NCBI GenBank assembly: GCA_040220455.1
Contig: JAVJUS010000145.1
Span: forward strand, 1 to 46,263
Direction: 5' to 3'
From: JAVJUS01 sp040220455
GTDB taxonomy: Bacteria > Pseudomonadota > Alphaproteobacteria > DSM-16000 > Inquilinaceae
DNA: 46,263 nt
The notes under the pieces were generated by a model. That model made no database searches, was not told the origin of the DNA, and was given only the letters and a program-made list of their open reading frames with translations. Positions 8,375 to 16,284 of the stretch are shown piece by piece; the stretch's first letter is position 1, and each line of letters opens with the position of its first letter. A program made the position numbers and the translations under genes.

Positions 8375-9640
8375 ATGCGGCGATGGGGGTTTCTCGGGCT
8401 TGTCGCGGCGCTCGCCGCGGCGGCCCTGCCGGCCACGGCCCGGTCGGGGGAGGCCGGCTTCGGGGCTCAGGTGGCCCAGGCGGCGGACACCGGCGAGTCG
8501 GCGGCGGGCTTCGCGGCCTGGCTCGACGGCGTTCGGGCGGAGGCGGTGGCCTCCGGCCTGCCGGCGGCGGCGGTCGACCGGGCGCTCGCTCCGGTCACCT
8601 GGCGGCCCGTGGTCGTCGAGCGCGACCGCAACCAGCCGGAATTCGTGCGCACCTTCTGGGACTATGTCGGCCGCGCGGTCACCGATGAGCGGGTCGCTAC
8701 GGGGCGGGAGCGCATGGCGGCCCTGTCGGGTACGCTCGCCCGGATCGAGGCGCGCTACGGCGTGCCCGGCCACTACCTGGTGGCGATCTGGGGGCTGGAG
8801 AGCGCCTTCGGCCGCATCCAGGGCGACCATCCGGTGATCGAGGCACTGGCCACCCGCGCCTACACCCGGCGGGAGACCGGGGCCTTCCGCGGCCAGCTCC
8901 TGGACGCGCTGGCGATCGTCGCGGAGGGGCGGGTGCCCGAGTCCCGCCTCGTCGGCTCCTGGGCCGGGGCTATGGGCCAGCCCCAGTTCATGCCGAGCGC
9001 CTACCGCGCCTTCGCCGAGGATTTCGACGGCACCGGCTTCGCGGATATCTGGGCGAGCGAGACGGACGCGCTGGCCTCGATCGCCAACTACCTCTCCGCC
9101 AACGACTGGGCGCCGGACGAGCGCTGGGGGCGGGAGGTCCGGGTGCCGGCCGGCTTCGACTGGTCGCTCGCCGATCTCGACATCCGCCGGCCGCTCGCCG
9201 ACTGGGCGGCCATGGGCATCCGGACGGCCGCCGGCGGGCCGCTGCCGGTGGTCGCGGGGATGGAGGCCGCGCTCGCCCTGCCGGCAGGCCACCAGGGCCC
9301 GGCCTATCTGGTCTACGGCAATTTCGACTCGATCCTGAGCTACAACCGCGCGCTGTTCTATGGCCTCGCCATCGGCCTGATGGCCGACCGGCTGGTCGAG
9401 CGCGGCGCCGTGCCCGATGCGCCGCCGAGCGCCGACCGGCCGCTGACGACGGACGACATCGCGGAAATCCAGCGCCTGCTCGCGACCCTCGGCTACGAGC
9501 CGGGGCCGGCGGACGGCATTCCGGGCACCCGAACGAAGGACGCGATCCGCGCCTTCCAGCAGGCCGCCGCGCTGCCGGCCGACGGTCATCACTCGCCGCA
9601 ACTGCTCGACCGCCTGCGCACCGCGGCCGGCCGCGGATGA
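8375..9640 (+). CDS. Lytic murein transglycosylase, MltB type, with peptidoglycan-binding domain
   Basis: A 421-residue exported enzyme. Residues 1-22 are a signal peptide with a double-Arg start and hydrophobic core (cleavage near ATA). Residues about 45-340 are the SLT_2 domain; the catalytic Glu142 lies in AIWGLESAFG, and MGQPQFMPS is the next conserved block. Residues about 355-415 are a C-terminal PG_binding_1 domain (IAEIQRLLATLGY to AIRAFQQ). It cleaves glycan strands to give anhydro-muropeptides in the periplasm. The ATG at 8375 is chosen over an in-frame TTG at 8357 because AGGA lies before it and the signal peptide starts there. It overlaps the HAD gene by ATGA. Confidence 0.93.
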   Translation: MRRWGFLGLVAALAAAALPATARSGEAGFGAQVAQAADTGESAAGFAAWLDGVRAEAVASGLPAAAVDRALAPVTWRPVVVERDRNQPEFVRTFWDYVGRAVTDERVATGRERMAALSGTLARIEARYGVPGHYLVAIWGLESAFGRIQGDHPVIEALATRAYTRRETGAFRGQLLDALAIVAEGRVPESRLVGSWAGAMGQPQFMPSAYRAFAEDFDGTGFADIWASETDALASIANYLSANDWAPDERWGREVRVPAGFDWSLADLDIRRPLADWAAMGIRTAAGGPLPVVAGMEAALALPAGHQGPAYLVYGNFDSILSYNRALFYGLAIGLMADRLVERGAVPDAPPSADRPLTTDDIAEIQRLLATLGYEPGPADGIPGTRTKDAIRAFQQAAALPADGHHSPQLLDRLRTAAGRG

Positions 9641-10542
9641 CCGGATCGGCGGCTGCGACAGGGCGGGCCGAGCCGATCGCGGGTCTCGCCGCGCTGGCGT
9701 CGCGCTACGACGGCTTCGTGGTCGACCAATGGGGCGTGCTCCACGACGGGGAACGCGCCTATCCCGGCGCGGCCGAGGCGCTCACGGCTCTGCGACGGGC
9801 GGGCAAGCGCGTCGTCATCCTGTCGAACTCGGGCAAGCGGGCCGCGCTCAACGAGGCACGGATGGCCGCCCTCGATCTCGGACCGGAGGGCTACGACGCC
9901 GTGATCACCTCGGGCGAGGCGTGCTGGCACGACCTCGCCGAGCGTGACGATCCCTTCTATGCCGGTCTCGGCCGTCGCTGCCTGCTGTTCAGCCGCGGCG
10001 GCGACACCTCGGTGGTCGACGGGCTCGACCTGGAGGTCGTCACCGAGGCGGGGCGCGCGGACTTCCTGCTCCTGACCGGCGCCGACGAGGCGGAGACGAC
10101 GCTCGACGACTTCGATCCGGTGCTCCGCGCCGCGCGGGCGGCGGACCTGCCGCTGGTCTGCGCCAATCCGGACATCGTCGGCATCGCCGGCGGCCGGCTG
10201 ATCGCCAGCCCCGGCGCGATCGCCGCGCGCTACGAGGCACTGGGCGGGCGGGTGCGCTACCTCGGCAAGCCGCATCCGGAGATCTACGGCCATTGCCGAC
10301 GCGCGCTGGGCGCCATCCCGGACGAGCGGGTGATCGCGATCGGCGACAGCCTTCAGCACGATATCGCGGGCGGCCGGGCGGCGGGCTTCGCGACGGCGCT
10401 CGTCGCCGGAGGCATCCACCGCGACGCGCTGGCCGAGCCTCTCGCGGCCGGCGACCGGGCCGCGCTCGACCGGGCGCTGGCGCCGCTGGCGGAGCGCCAC
10501 GGCGCGGTTCCGGATTTCGTCCTGCCCGCCTTCGTCTGGTAG
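9637..10542 (+). CDS. HAD-superfamily hydrolase, subfamily IIA (TIGR01459-like)
   Basis: A 301-residue HAD phosphatase of the NagD/PGP-like IIA class. Motif I reads VVDQWGVLHDG: the nucleophilic Asp is present but the second Asp of the usual DxD is Trp. This DxWGVLHDG form is typical of the alphaproteobacterial TIGR01459 group. Motif II is ILSNSGK, and motifs III/IV are YLGKPHPEIY and AIGDSLQHDIAGG. Because the second Asp normally acts as acid/base in phosphomonoesterases, activity may be altered. Substrate unknown; relatives act on small sugar or nucleotide phosphates. ATGA overlap with the transglycosylase gene implies coupled translation. Confidence 0.88.
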   Translation: MTGSAAATGRAEPIAGLAALASRYDGFVVDQWGVLHDGERAYPGAAEALTALRRAGKRVVILSNSGKRAALNEARMAALDLGPEGYDAVITSGEACWHDLAERDDPFYAGLGRRCLLFSRGGDTSVVDGLDLEVVTEAGRADFLLLTGADEAETTLDDFDPVLRAARAADLPLVCANPDIVGIAGGRLIASPGAIAARYEALGGRVRYLGKPHPEIYGHCRRALGAIPDERVIAIGDSLQHDIAGGRAAGFATALVAGGIHRDALAEPLAAGDRAALDRALAPLAERHGAVPDFVLPAFVW

Positions 10543-10561
10543 GCGCCGGCCGCCGGGCCCG

Positions 10562-11113
10562 TCATCCGGCCGGCTTGACCTCGATCCGGCGGGCCTTCTT
10601 CTGCGCCTCGGGCGGGCGCGGCACGGTGACGGTCAGCACGCCCTTGCCGACATGGGCGGTGACCTTGTCGGGATCGGCCTCGAAGGGCAGGGCGATGCGG
10701 CGGGAGAAGGCGCCGTAGGACCGCTCGGACATGTGGTAGTCCTGCTTGGACTCCTTGCGTTCCGACTTCTTCTCGCCGCGGATCGTCAGGACGTTGTCGT
10801 GCAGGTCGACGGTCAGGTCCTTCTCGTCGATCCCCGGCAGTTCCGCGGTCACGGTGACCGTGCCGTCGTCGCTTTCGGCGACGTCCATCGACGGCCAGAC
10901 GGTCAGACCGCCCTCGATTTGCCGGCGAAGCCCGCCGAACGGCAAGCCGCGCGAGAACTCGTCGAACAAACGGTCCATCTCGCGGTGCGGGGAGTCGAAG
11001 GGATTGAAGAGATCGCGGCTGGTGTGGCCGGTCTCGAGGCACCATTGTCGCCGTTCGCGTCCCCTCTCCCGGTGGGAGAGGGCCAGGGTGAGGGGGTGTA
11101 GACGGCGGAACAC
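10562..11113 (-). CDS. Small heat-shock protein, Hsp20/alpha-crystallin family, with repeat-derived N-terminus
   Basis: The alpha-crystallin domain occupies about residues 73-165: WPSMDVAESDDG, then AELPGIDEKDL, LTIRGEKKSE, and the closing GVLTVTVPRP. The C-terminal IxI-type tail is ARRIEVKPAG. The family N-terminal motif FNPFDSPHREMDRLFDEF is present at about 36-53. What precedes it is odd: the first 20 or so residues (HPLTLALSHRERGRE) are the translation of a REP-like palindromic repeat, and the only in-frame starts upstream are the GTG at 11113 or the ATG of EMDRLF at residue 46. The ancestral start seems to have been replaced by the repeat. It is an ATP-independent holdase chaperone, likely under RpoH, which is encoded in this window. 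Confidence 0.88.
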   Translation of the reverse strand: MFRRLHPLTLALSHRERGRERRQWCLETGHTSRDLFNPFDSPHREMDRLFDEFSRGLPFGGLRRQIEGGLTVWPSMDVAESDDGTVTVTAELPGIDEKDLTVDLHDNVLTIRGEKKSERKESKQDYHMSERSYGAFSRRIALPFEADPDKVTAHVGKGVLTVTVPRPPEAQKKARRIEVKPAG

Positions 11114-11190
11114 CGCCCTGCTGTCCGCAACCCCTCACCCTCCCACGGCCTGCTGGCCGCGGGTCCCTCCCTCTCCCTCGGGGAGAGGGC
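11061..11190. repeat. Pair of REP-like palindromic repeats in inverted orientation
   Basis: Copy one at 11061-11096 contains the hairpin CCCTCTCCCGGTGGGAGAGGG followed by a GGTGAGGGG tail. Copy two at 11131-11190 begins with the mirror image CCCCTCACC and ends with CCCTCTCCCTCGGGGAGAGGG-like bases. Between them is a small perfect hairpin, GGCGG-AACA-CCGCC, at 11104-11117. This head-to-head arrangement is BIME-like. Repeats of this CCCTCTCC/GGAGAGGG type are widespread in proteobacterial intergenic DNA. Here copy one lies inside the open frame of the Hsp20 gene and supplies codons for its N-terminus. Confidence 0.85.
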
Positions 11191-11210
11191 TGTTCTTCAC
11201 CCGCCCTGGC

Positions 11211-13886
11211 CTACTCCAGGCTCTTCGACGCGATCTCCCAGGTGTCGCGGGACAGACCCTCGGTCGCGAGCACGCGCTCCAGCTCGGCCTTCATGAGTGC
11301 CTGACGGCCGGCGTCCTGGCGCCGCCAGCGGCCGAGCGGGGTGAGCAGACGGGCGGCGAGCAGGGGATTGAGCCGGTCGATCTGCAGCACCTCGTCGACC
11401 AGCAGGGCATAGCCGGCCCCGTCCGGACGTTGGAAGCGCAAGGGATTGCCCATGGCGAAGGCGCCGATGAGGGCGCGGGCGCGGTTGGGCGTGCGGCGGT
11501 CGAAGGCCGGATGCCGGCTGAGCTCGCGCACGCGCTCCACCGTGTCCGGAAGCGCCGATCGGGCCTGCAGCCCGAACCACTTGTCGACGACCAGGGCATC
11601 GTCGCGCCAGCGATCGTAGAAGGTGTCGAGCGCGTTCTGCCGCTCCGGCCCGTCGATGTCGTTGAGCACCGTCAGCGCGGCCATGACCTCGGTCATGGTC
11701 GTCGCCGCGCCGACCTCGGCCGTCGCCGTCGCCACCGCGGCGTCCCGGTCCGGCCCGGCGGCCATCAACGACAGGCACAGACCCTTGAGCGCCCGGCGGC
11801 CGACCTCCTCCGGCGTGTAGCGGTAAGGGCCGGCGTCGCGCAGGCTTTCCTCCAGGTGGGCGAGGGTCGCGGCATGGGCGCAGGCGAGCTGGCGCCGCGC
11901 CGCCTCCCGCGCGGCGTGGATCGCCTCGACGTCGACCACGGTCATCTGCTCGGCGACGTAGTCCTCCCCCGGCAGGGTCAGGGTCTCCGCGATAAGGGCA
12001 CGGTCAAGTCCGGTATCCGCCAGCGTGCGGCCCCAGGCCTCGACGAAGCCGGCGTCGAGCTCCGGCTCCCGGCCGTCCCGGACCGCCTCGACCATGCCCA
12101 GCAGCAGATCCGTGGCGAGCTGCTGGCCCGCGTCCCAGCGCGCGAAGGAATCCGTGTCGTGGCCGAACAGGAAGGCGAGGCGGTCGCGCGGCTGGCCCTT
12201 GAGCTTGACCGGGGCGGAAAAGCCGCGGAACAGCGAAGGCAGCGGCCGGGCGTCGAGGCCGGTGAAGGTCCAGGACTGTTCGGCCTCGGCGAAGCGCAGC
12301 ACGCGCGTGCCGGCGACGACCGCGTCGGCGTCCTCGCCCTCCAGGATCACCGGCCTGTCCGCGCCGTCCGGCCCGATCAGCCCGAGCGCGACGGGCATCG
12401 GCAGGGGCTTCTTGGCCTCCTGGCCCGGGGTGGCGGGCGTCTCCTGGCGCAGGGTGAGGGTGAAGCGGCCGGCCGCCGGATCCCAGGATTCCTCCGCCGT
12501 GACGTGGGGTGTGCCCGCCTGCTCGTACCACCGCTCGATGCCCTCGAGCGCGAGGCCGTCACCGCCCTCGCGCCCGGTGTTGGCGTCGCGCATGGCGGTG
12601 CGGAAATCCTCGCAGGTGATCGCCTGGAGGTCGTGGCGGGCGACATAGAGGTCCATGCCGCGCCGGAAGCCGTCGCGCCCGAGGAACGCGTACATCATGC
12701 GGATGACCTCGGCGCCCTTCTCGTAGACGGTCGGCGTGTAGAAGTTGTCGATCGAGATGTAGGAGGAGGGTTGGATCGGGTGGGCGAGCGGGCCCGAATC
12801 CTCCGGGAACTGGAGCGCGCGCAGCCGGCGCACGTCGCGGATGCGCTGGACCGGGCGGCTGCCGTGGTCGGCCGAGAACTCCTGGTCGCGGAAGACGGTC
12901 AGCCCCTCCTTGAGGGTGAGCTGGAACCAGTCGCGGCAGGTGATCCGGTTGCCGGTCCAGTTGTGGAAGTACTCGTGCGCGACCACGCCCTCGATGCGCT
13001 GGTAGTCGGCGTCGGTCGCCGTCTCCGGCCGCGCCAGCAGGAGCGCGGTGTTGAAGACGTTGAGGCTCTTGTTCTCCATGGCCCCGAAGTTGAAGTCGGG
13101 CACCACGACGATATTGAAGATGTCCAGGTCGTATTCCAGGCCGAAGACCGCCTCGTCCCAGGCCATCGCCTTCTTCAGCGCCTCCATGGCGAAGGCGCAG
13201 CGGTCCAGGTCCTTCGCCTTGGCCCAGATCGCCAGGTCGACCCTCCGGCCGGAGCCGGTGGTGAAGGTGTCGCGCAGCGCGTCGAGGTCGCCGGCGACGA
13301 TGGCGAAGAGGTAGCTGGGCTTCGGCCAGGGATCCTCCCACTTCGACCAGTGGCGCCCGTCGGCCGTCTCGCCGCCGTCGATGCAGTTGCCATTGGCCAG
13401 GAGCACCGGAAAGGCGCCCTTGTCCGCCACCAGCGTCGCCGTGAAGCGGGTCAGCACGTCCGGCCGGTCGGGGAAGTAGGTGATCCGGCGGAAGCCCTCC
13501 GGCTCGCACTGGGTCGTCAGCGTCGTGCCCGAGTAGTAGAGCCCCGACAGCGCGGTGTTCCGGTCCGGCCGGATGCGCGTGACGATGTCGAGCGTCACTC
13601 GATCGGCGGCGTCGTGGATCGTCAGCCGGCCGTCGTCGCCGATGCCGTAGCCGTTGGGGCCGAGCGCCTCGCCGTCCCGCTCGATCGAGACGAGCTCGAG
13701 GCCGTCGCCGTCGAGCGTCAGCGGCGCCCCGGCGTCGCCCTCCGGGTTGCGGGTCAGCACGAGGCGCGACTTGACCAGGGTCTCCGCGGGGGCGAGCTCG
13801 AAGACGAGATCGCAGCTCTCCGCCAGATAGGCCGGCGGGCTGTAGTCCTCCAGCTTGATGGGCCGATGGGCGCCTTTACGCATCAT
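11211..13886 (-). CDS. pepN: Aminopeptidase N (M1 family)
   Basis: An 891-residue zinc aminopeptidase of the M1 family, E. coli PepN subgroup, in the cytoplasm; it removes N-terminal residues from peptides during protein turnover. Substrate-binding GAMEN is at 268-272, zinc motif HEYFH at 304-308 with the third ligand Glu327 in LKEGLT. The N-terminal bowl domain, catalytic domain, DUF3458 Ig-like domain and the C-terminal helical solenoid can all be followed to the end, so it is full length. Two ATGs occur in tandem at the start (MMRKGAH), preceded by GGAGAGCGACGC. The 3' end is separated from the Hsp20 gene by the REP pair. Confidence 0.96.
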   Translation of the reverse strand: MMRKGAHRPIKLEDYSPPAYLAESCDLVFELAPAETLVKSRLVLTRNPEGDAGAPLTLDGDGLELVSIERDGEALGPNGYGIGDDGRLTIHDAADRVTLDIVTRIRPDRNTALSGLYYSGTTLTTQCEPEGFRRITYFPDRPDVLTRFTATLVADKGAFPVLLANGNCIDGGETADGRHWSKWEDPWPKPSYLFAIVAGDLDALRDTFTTGSGRRVDLAIWAKAKDLDRCAFAMEALKKAMAWDEAVFGLEYDLDIFNIVVVPDFNFGAMENKSLNVFNTALLLARPETATDADYQRIEGVVAHEYFHNWTGNRITCRDWFQLTLKEGLTVFRDQEFSADHGSRPVQRIRDVRRLRALQFPEDSGPLAHPIQPSSYISIDNFYTPTVYEKGAEVIRMMYAFLGRDGFRRGMDLYVARHDLQAITCEDFRTAMRDANTGREGGDGLALEGIERWYEQAGTPHVTAEESWDPAAGRFTLTLRQETPATPGQEAKKPLPMPVALGLIGPDGADRPVILEGEDADAVVAGTRVLRFAEAEQSWTFTGLDARPLPSLFRGFSAPVKLKGQPRDRLAFLFGHDTDSFARWDAGQQLATDLLLGMVEAVRDGREPELDAGFVEAWGRTLADTGLDRALIAETLTLPGEDYVAEQMTVVDVEAIHAAREAARRQLACAHAATLAHLEESLRDAGPYRYTPEEVGRRALKGLCLSLMAAGPDRDAAVATATAEVGAATTMTEVMAALTVLNDIDGPERQNALDTFYDRWRDDALVVDKWFGLQARSALPDTVERVRELSRHPAFDRRTPNRARALIGAFAMGNPLRFQRPDGAGYALLVDEVLQIDRLNPLLAARLLTPLGRWRRQDAGRQALMKAELERVLATEGLSRDTWEIASKSLE

Positions 13887-13991
13887 GCGTCGCTCTCCGC
13901 GCAGGAAATCGGGGCTCGGATAGACTTATAGATCGCGATGTCTTGTAGACCATGCGGCCGGGGCGCGGAAAGCGCCGTGGGCGGCACTATT

Positions 13992-14020
13992 CCGACGGTT
14001 GCCGTCGGCGGCGCGCCGCC
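13992..14020 (-). terminator. Hairpins downstream of phhA
   Basis: A perfect 7-bp stem CCGACGG-TTG-CCGTCGG at 13992-14008 abuts a self-complementary GGCGGCGCGCCGCC at 14007-14020. They lie 26 bp beyond the phhA stop on its transcript side and may end that transcript. No T tract is visible. Confidence 0.4.
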
Positions 14021-14045
14021 GGGAACCCGAGAAAGGGCGGGCGGC

Positions 14046-14909
14046 TCAGCCGGGCGCCGCGCGCTTGTCGGCCCAGTAGGCGCCGGTGCCGCGGCTCAGC
14101 ACGGTGTCGGTCGGCAGCAGGGTGCCGGGCGCCACCGTCTCCGTCTTCTTCAGCTCGGCGTAGAGCGGCGTGAAATCCGGCGCCGTCGCGTCGAAGAGCT
14201 GTGCGAAGCTGTCGATGACGAAATAGGTCTCTTGATAGTCGTCGATGCGGTAGTCGGTGCGCATGATCCGCATCAGGTCGAAGGCGACGCGGTTGGGGTT
14301 CGGCGCGTCCAGGCAGAACACGCTCTCGCCCTTGGAGGAGACGATGCCCGCGCCATAGATGCGCAGGCCATGGTCGGTCCGGATCAGCCCGAACTCGACC
14401 GTGTACCAGTAGAGCCGGGCGAGATGGGTCAGCGCGTCCTGGCCGGCGGCCTTCAGCCCGCCCTCGCCATAGGCCTGCATGTAGTCGGCGAAGACCGGGT
14501 TCACGAGCAGGGGCACGTGGCCGAAGACGTCGTGGAAGACGTCGGGCTCCTGCAGGTAGTCGAGCTGCTCGCGGCTCCGGATGAAGCAGGTCGAGGGGAA
14601 GCGGCGATTGGCCAGGTGCTCGAAGAAGATGGCGTCCGGGACCAGCCCGGGCACGGCGACGATCGACCAGCCGGTGGCACGTTCGAGCATCTCGTTCAAG
14701 CGGCGGAAGTCGGGAATGCCGTCGGCCGCGATCTCCAGCCGGTGCATGCCGTCGAGGAACTCCGGCGTCACCCGCCCGGGCAGCAGATCGGCCTGGCGTT
14801 CGAAGAGGGTGCGCCAGACGGCGTGGTCCTCCTCGCTATAGCGCTCCCAGTCCTGGTCGATGGTGTAGTCGGCCCGCGGCTCGGCGGACCCGGCACGGCT
14901 CCCGTCCAT
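14046..14909 (-). CDS. phhA: Phenylalanine 4-monooxygenase
   Basis: A 287-residue monodomain phenylalanine hydroxylase; it uses tetrahydropterin, Fe(II) and O2 to make tyrosine. The iron ligands are visible: His126 and His131 in FHDVFGHVPLL and Glu172 in YWYTVEFGLI. The length fits the bacterial enzyme, without the regulatory ACT domain of animal PAH. The start is set at the ATG at 14909, which follows CACGGAGGGTCGC; the open frame continues far upstream but that part overlaps hisZ in antisense and has no homology. It is divergent from hisZ with 135 bp between starts. No pterin carbinolamine dehydratase (phhB) is in the window. Confidence 0.95.
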   Translation of the reverse strand: MDGSRAGSAEPRADYTIDQDWERYSEEDHAVWRTLFERQADLLPGRVTPEFLDGMHRLEIAADGIPDFRRLNEMLERATGWSIVAVPGLVPDAIFFEHLANRRFPSTCFIRSREQLDYLQEPDVFHDVFGHVPLLVNPVFADYMQAYGEGGLKAAGQDALTHLARLYWYTVEFGLIRTDHGLRIYGAGIVSSKGESVFCLDAPNPNRVAFDLMRIMRTDYRIDDYQETYFVIDSFAQLFDATAPDFTPLYAELKKTETVAPGTLLPTDTVLSRGTGAYWADKRAAPG

Positions 14910-15044
14910 GGCGACCCTCCGTGACCGGCGTTCAATCGTTTTGATGTGGCGCGCCCGCGCGCCGGCGCAAGGGCGCCCGGCACCGTCTCCTCGGTCCCGA
15001 GAGCCGTTGCAAGCCCGCGCCGGCGGCCTTAGGGTCCGCGCGCC

Positions 15045-16217
15045 ATGGCGAGCCGACCCGACATATCCCCCGCCGCGCCGGGCCCCGCCGCGCTTCTGCC
15101 GGCCGGCCTGCACGACGTGCTGCCGCCCGACGCCGCCCGCGAGGCCGCGGTGATCGAGCGCGTGATGGCGACGCTCGCCGCCCACGGCTACGAGCGGGTC
15201 AAGCCGCCGCTCATCGAGTTCGAGGAAACCCTGCTTTCCGGGCCCGGCGCCGGGCTCGCCCGCGACAGCTTCCGCCTGATGGACCCGATCAGCCAGCGGA
15301 TGATGGCGCTCAGGCCCGACATCACGCCCCAGGTGGCGCGCGTTGCCCGGACCCGGCTGATCAACGCGCCGCGGCCGCTGCGCCTGTGCTATTCGGGCCA
15401 GGTGCTGCGCGTGCGCGGCGGACACCTGCGCCCGGAGCGGCAGTTCGCCCAGGTCGGCGCGGAGCTGCTCGGCGCCGATTCCCCGGCGGCGGATTGCGAG
15501 GTCGCGGCCCTGGCGGTCGAGGCGCTGTCGGCGATCGGAGTCGGACGGTTGAGCCTGGATCTCAACGTTCCCACCCTGGTGCCGTCGCTGATGGCCGCCC
15601 ACGGCCTGGCCGGGGATCGCGCGGAGCGCCTGCGCCACGCGCTCGACCGCAAGGACGCCGCCCAGGTCGCCGCGCTCGCCGGACCGGCGGCGCCGGTGCT
15701 CGAGGGGCTGCTGTCGGCGACCGGGCCGGCCGGCGCGGCGCTCGACGCCGTCGCCGCGCTCGAGCTGCCGGGCGCGGCCTCCGCGGCGCTCGCCCGGCTG
15801 GTGGAGGCCGTCTCCGGCGTGCGCGAGCGGCTGCCCGACCTGCCGGTGACCGTCGATTTCGTCGAGCATCGCGGCTTCGAGTACCAGACCGGGGTCAGCT
15901 TCACCCTGTTCTCGCGCGGCGTGCGCGGCGAGCTGGGGCGCGGCGGACGCTATGTCGCCGATCATGACGGAGCGAGCGCGGAGCCGGCGACCGGCTTCAC
16001 CCTGTTCATGGACAGCGTCCTGCGCGCGCTGCCCCCGGCCGAGCCGGTCGAGCGCCTGTACCTGCCCGCCGACACGCCGCGCGCCGTGGCCGCCGACCTG
16101 CGCGCCGACGGCTGGGTGACGGTGGCCGGCCTGGCGCCGGAAGACGATCCGGAAGCCGAGGCGCGGCGCCTGGGCTGCGGCGCTGTCTGGGTCGACGGCG
16201 CGGTGCGCCGGCTCTGA
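15045..16217 (+). CDS. hisZ: ATP phosphoribosyltransferase regulatory subunit
   Basis: A 390-residue HisZ, a catalytically inactive relative of histidyl-tRNA synthetase that pairs with the short form of HisG to allow histidine feedback on the first step of histidine synthesis. Class II synthetase-like motifs are seen: motif 1 near GYERVKPPLIEFEE, motif 2 region LRPDITPQVARVA, CYSGQVLRV and QVGAELLG, and the motif 3 end ELGRGGRYV. The anticodon-binding domain of HisRS is absent, as expected. It stands 67 bp before purA on the same strand, a hisZ-purA order I know from other alphaproteobacteria. hisG is not in the window. Confidence 0.92.
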   Translation: MASRPDISPAAPGPAALLPAGLHDVLPPDAAREAAVIERVMATLAAHGYERVKPPLIEFEETLLSGPGAGLARDSFRLMDPISQRMMALRPDITPQVARVARTRLINAPRPLRLCYSGQVLRVRGGHLRPERQFAQVGAELLGADSPAADCEVAALAVEALSAIGVGRLSLDLNVPTLVPSLMAAHGLAGDRAERLRHALDRKDAAQVAALAGPAAPVLEGLLSATGPAGAALDAVAALELPGAASAALARLVEAVSGVRERLPDLPVTVDFVEHRGFEYQTGVSFTLFSRGVRGELGRGGRYVADHDGASAEPATGFTLFMDSVLRALPPAEPVERLYLPADTPRAVAADLRADGWVTVAGLAPEDDPEAEARRLGCGAVWVDGAVRRL

Positions 16218-16284
16218 GCCCGGCGGTGGCGGACAGCGGTCGGGCGGCGACGACGGGACCCGCGACACGAGGGAGGACGTTTCG

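Noticed and set aside
10746..13931. Plus-strand open frame of over 1,000 codons opposite pepN and hsp20
   Set aside because: It is the mirror of real genes in high-GC DNA; the translation is low-complexity (Arg, Gly, Val, Asp rich) without motifs, while the other strand gives full aminopeptidase N.
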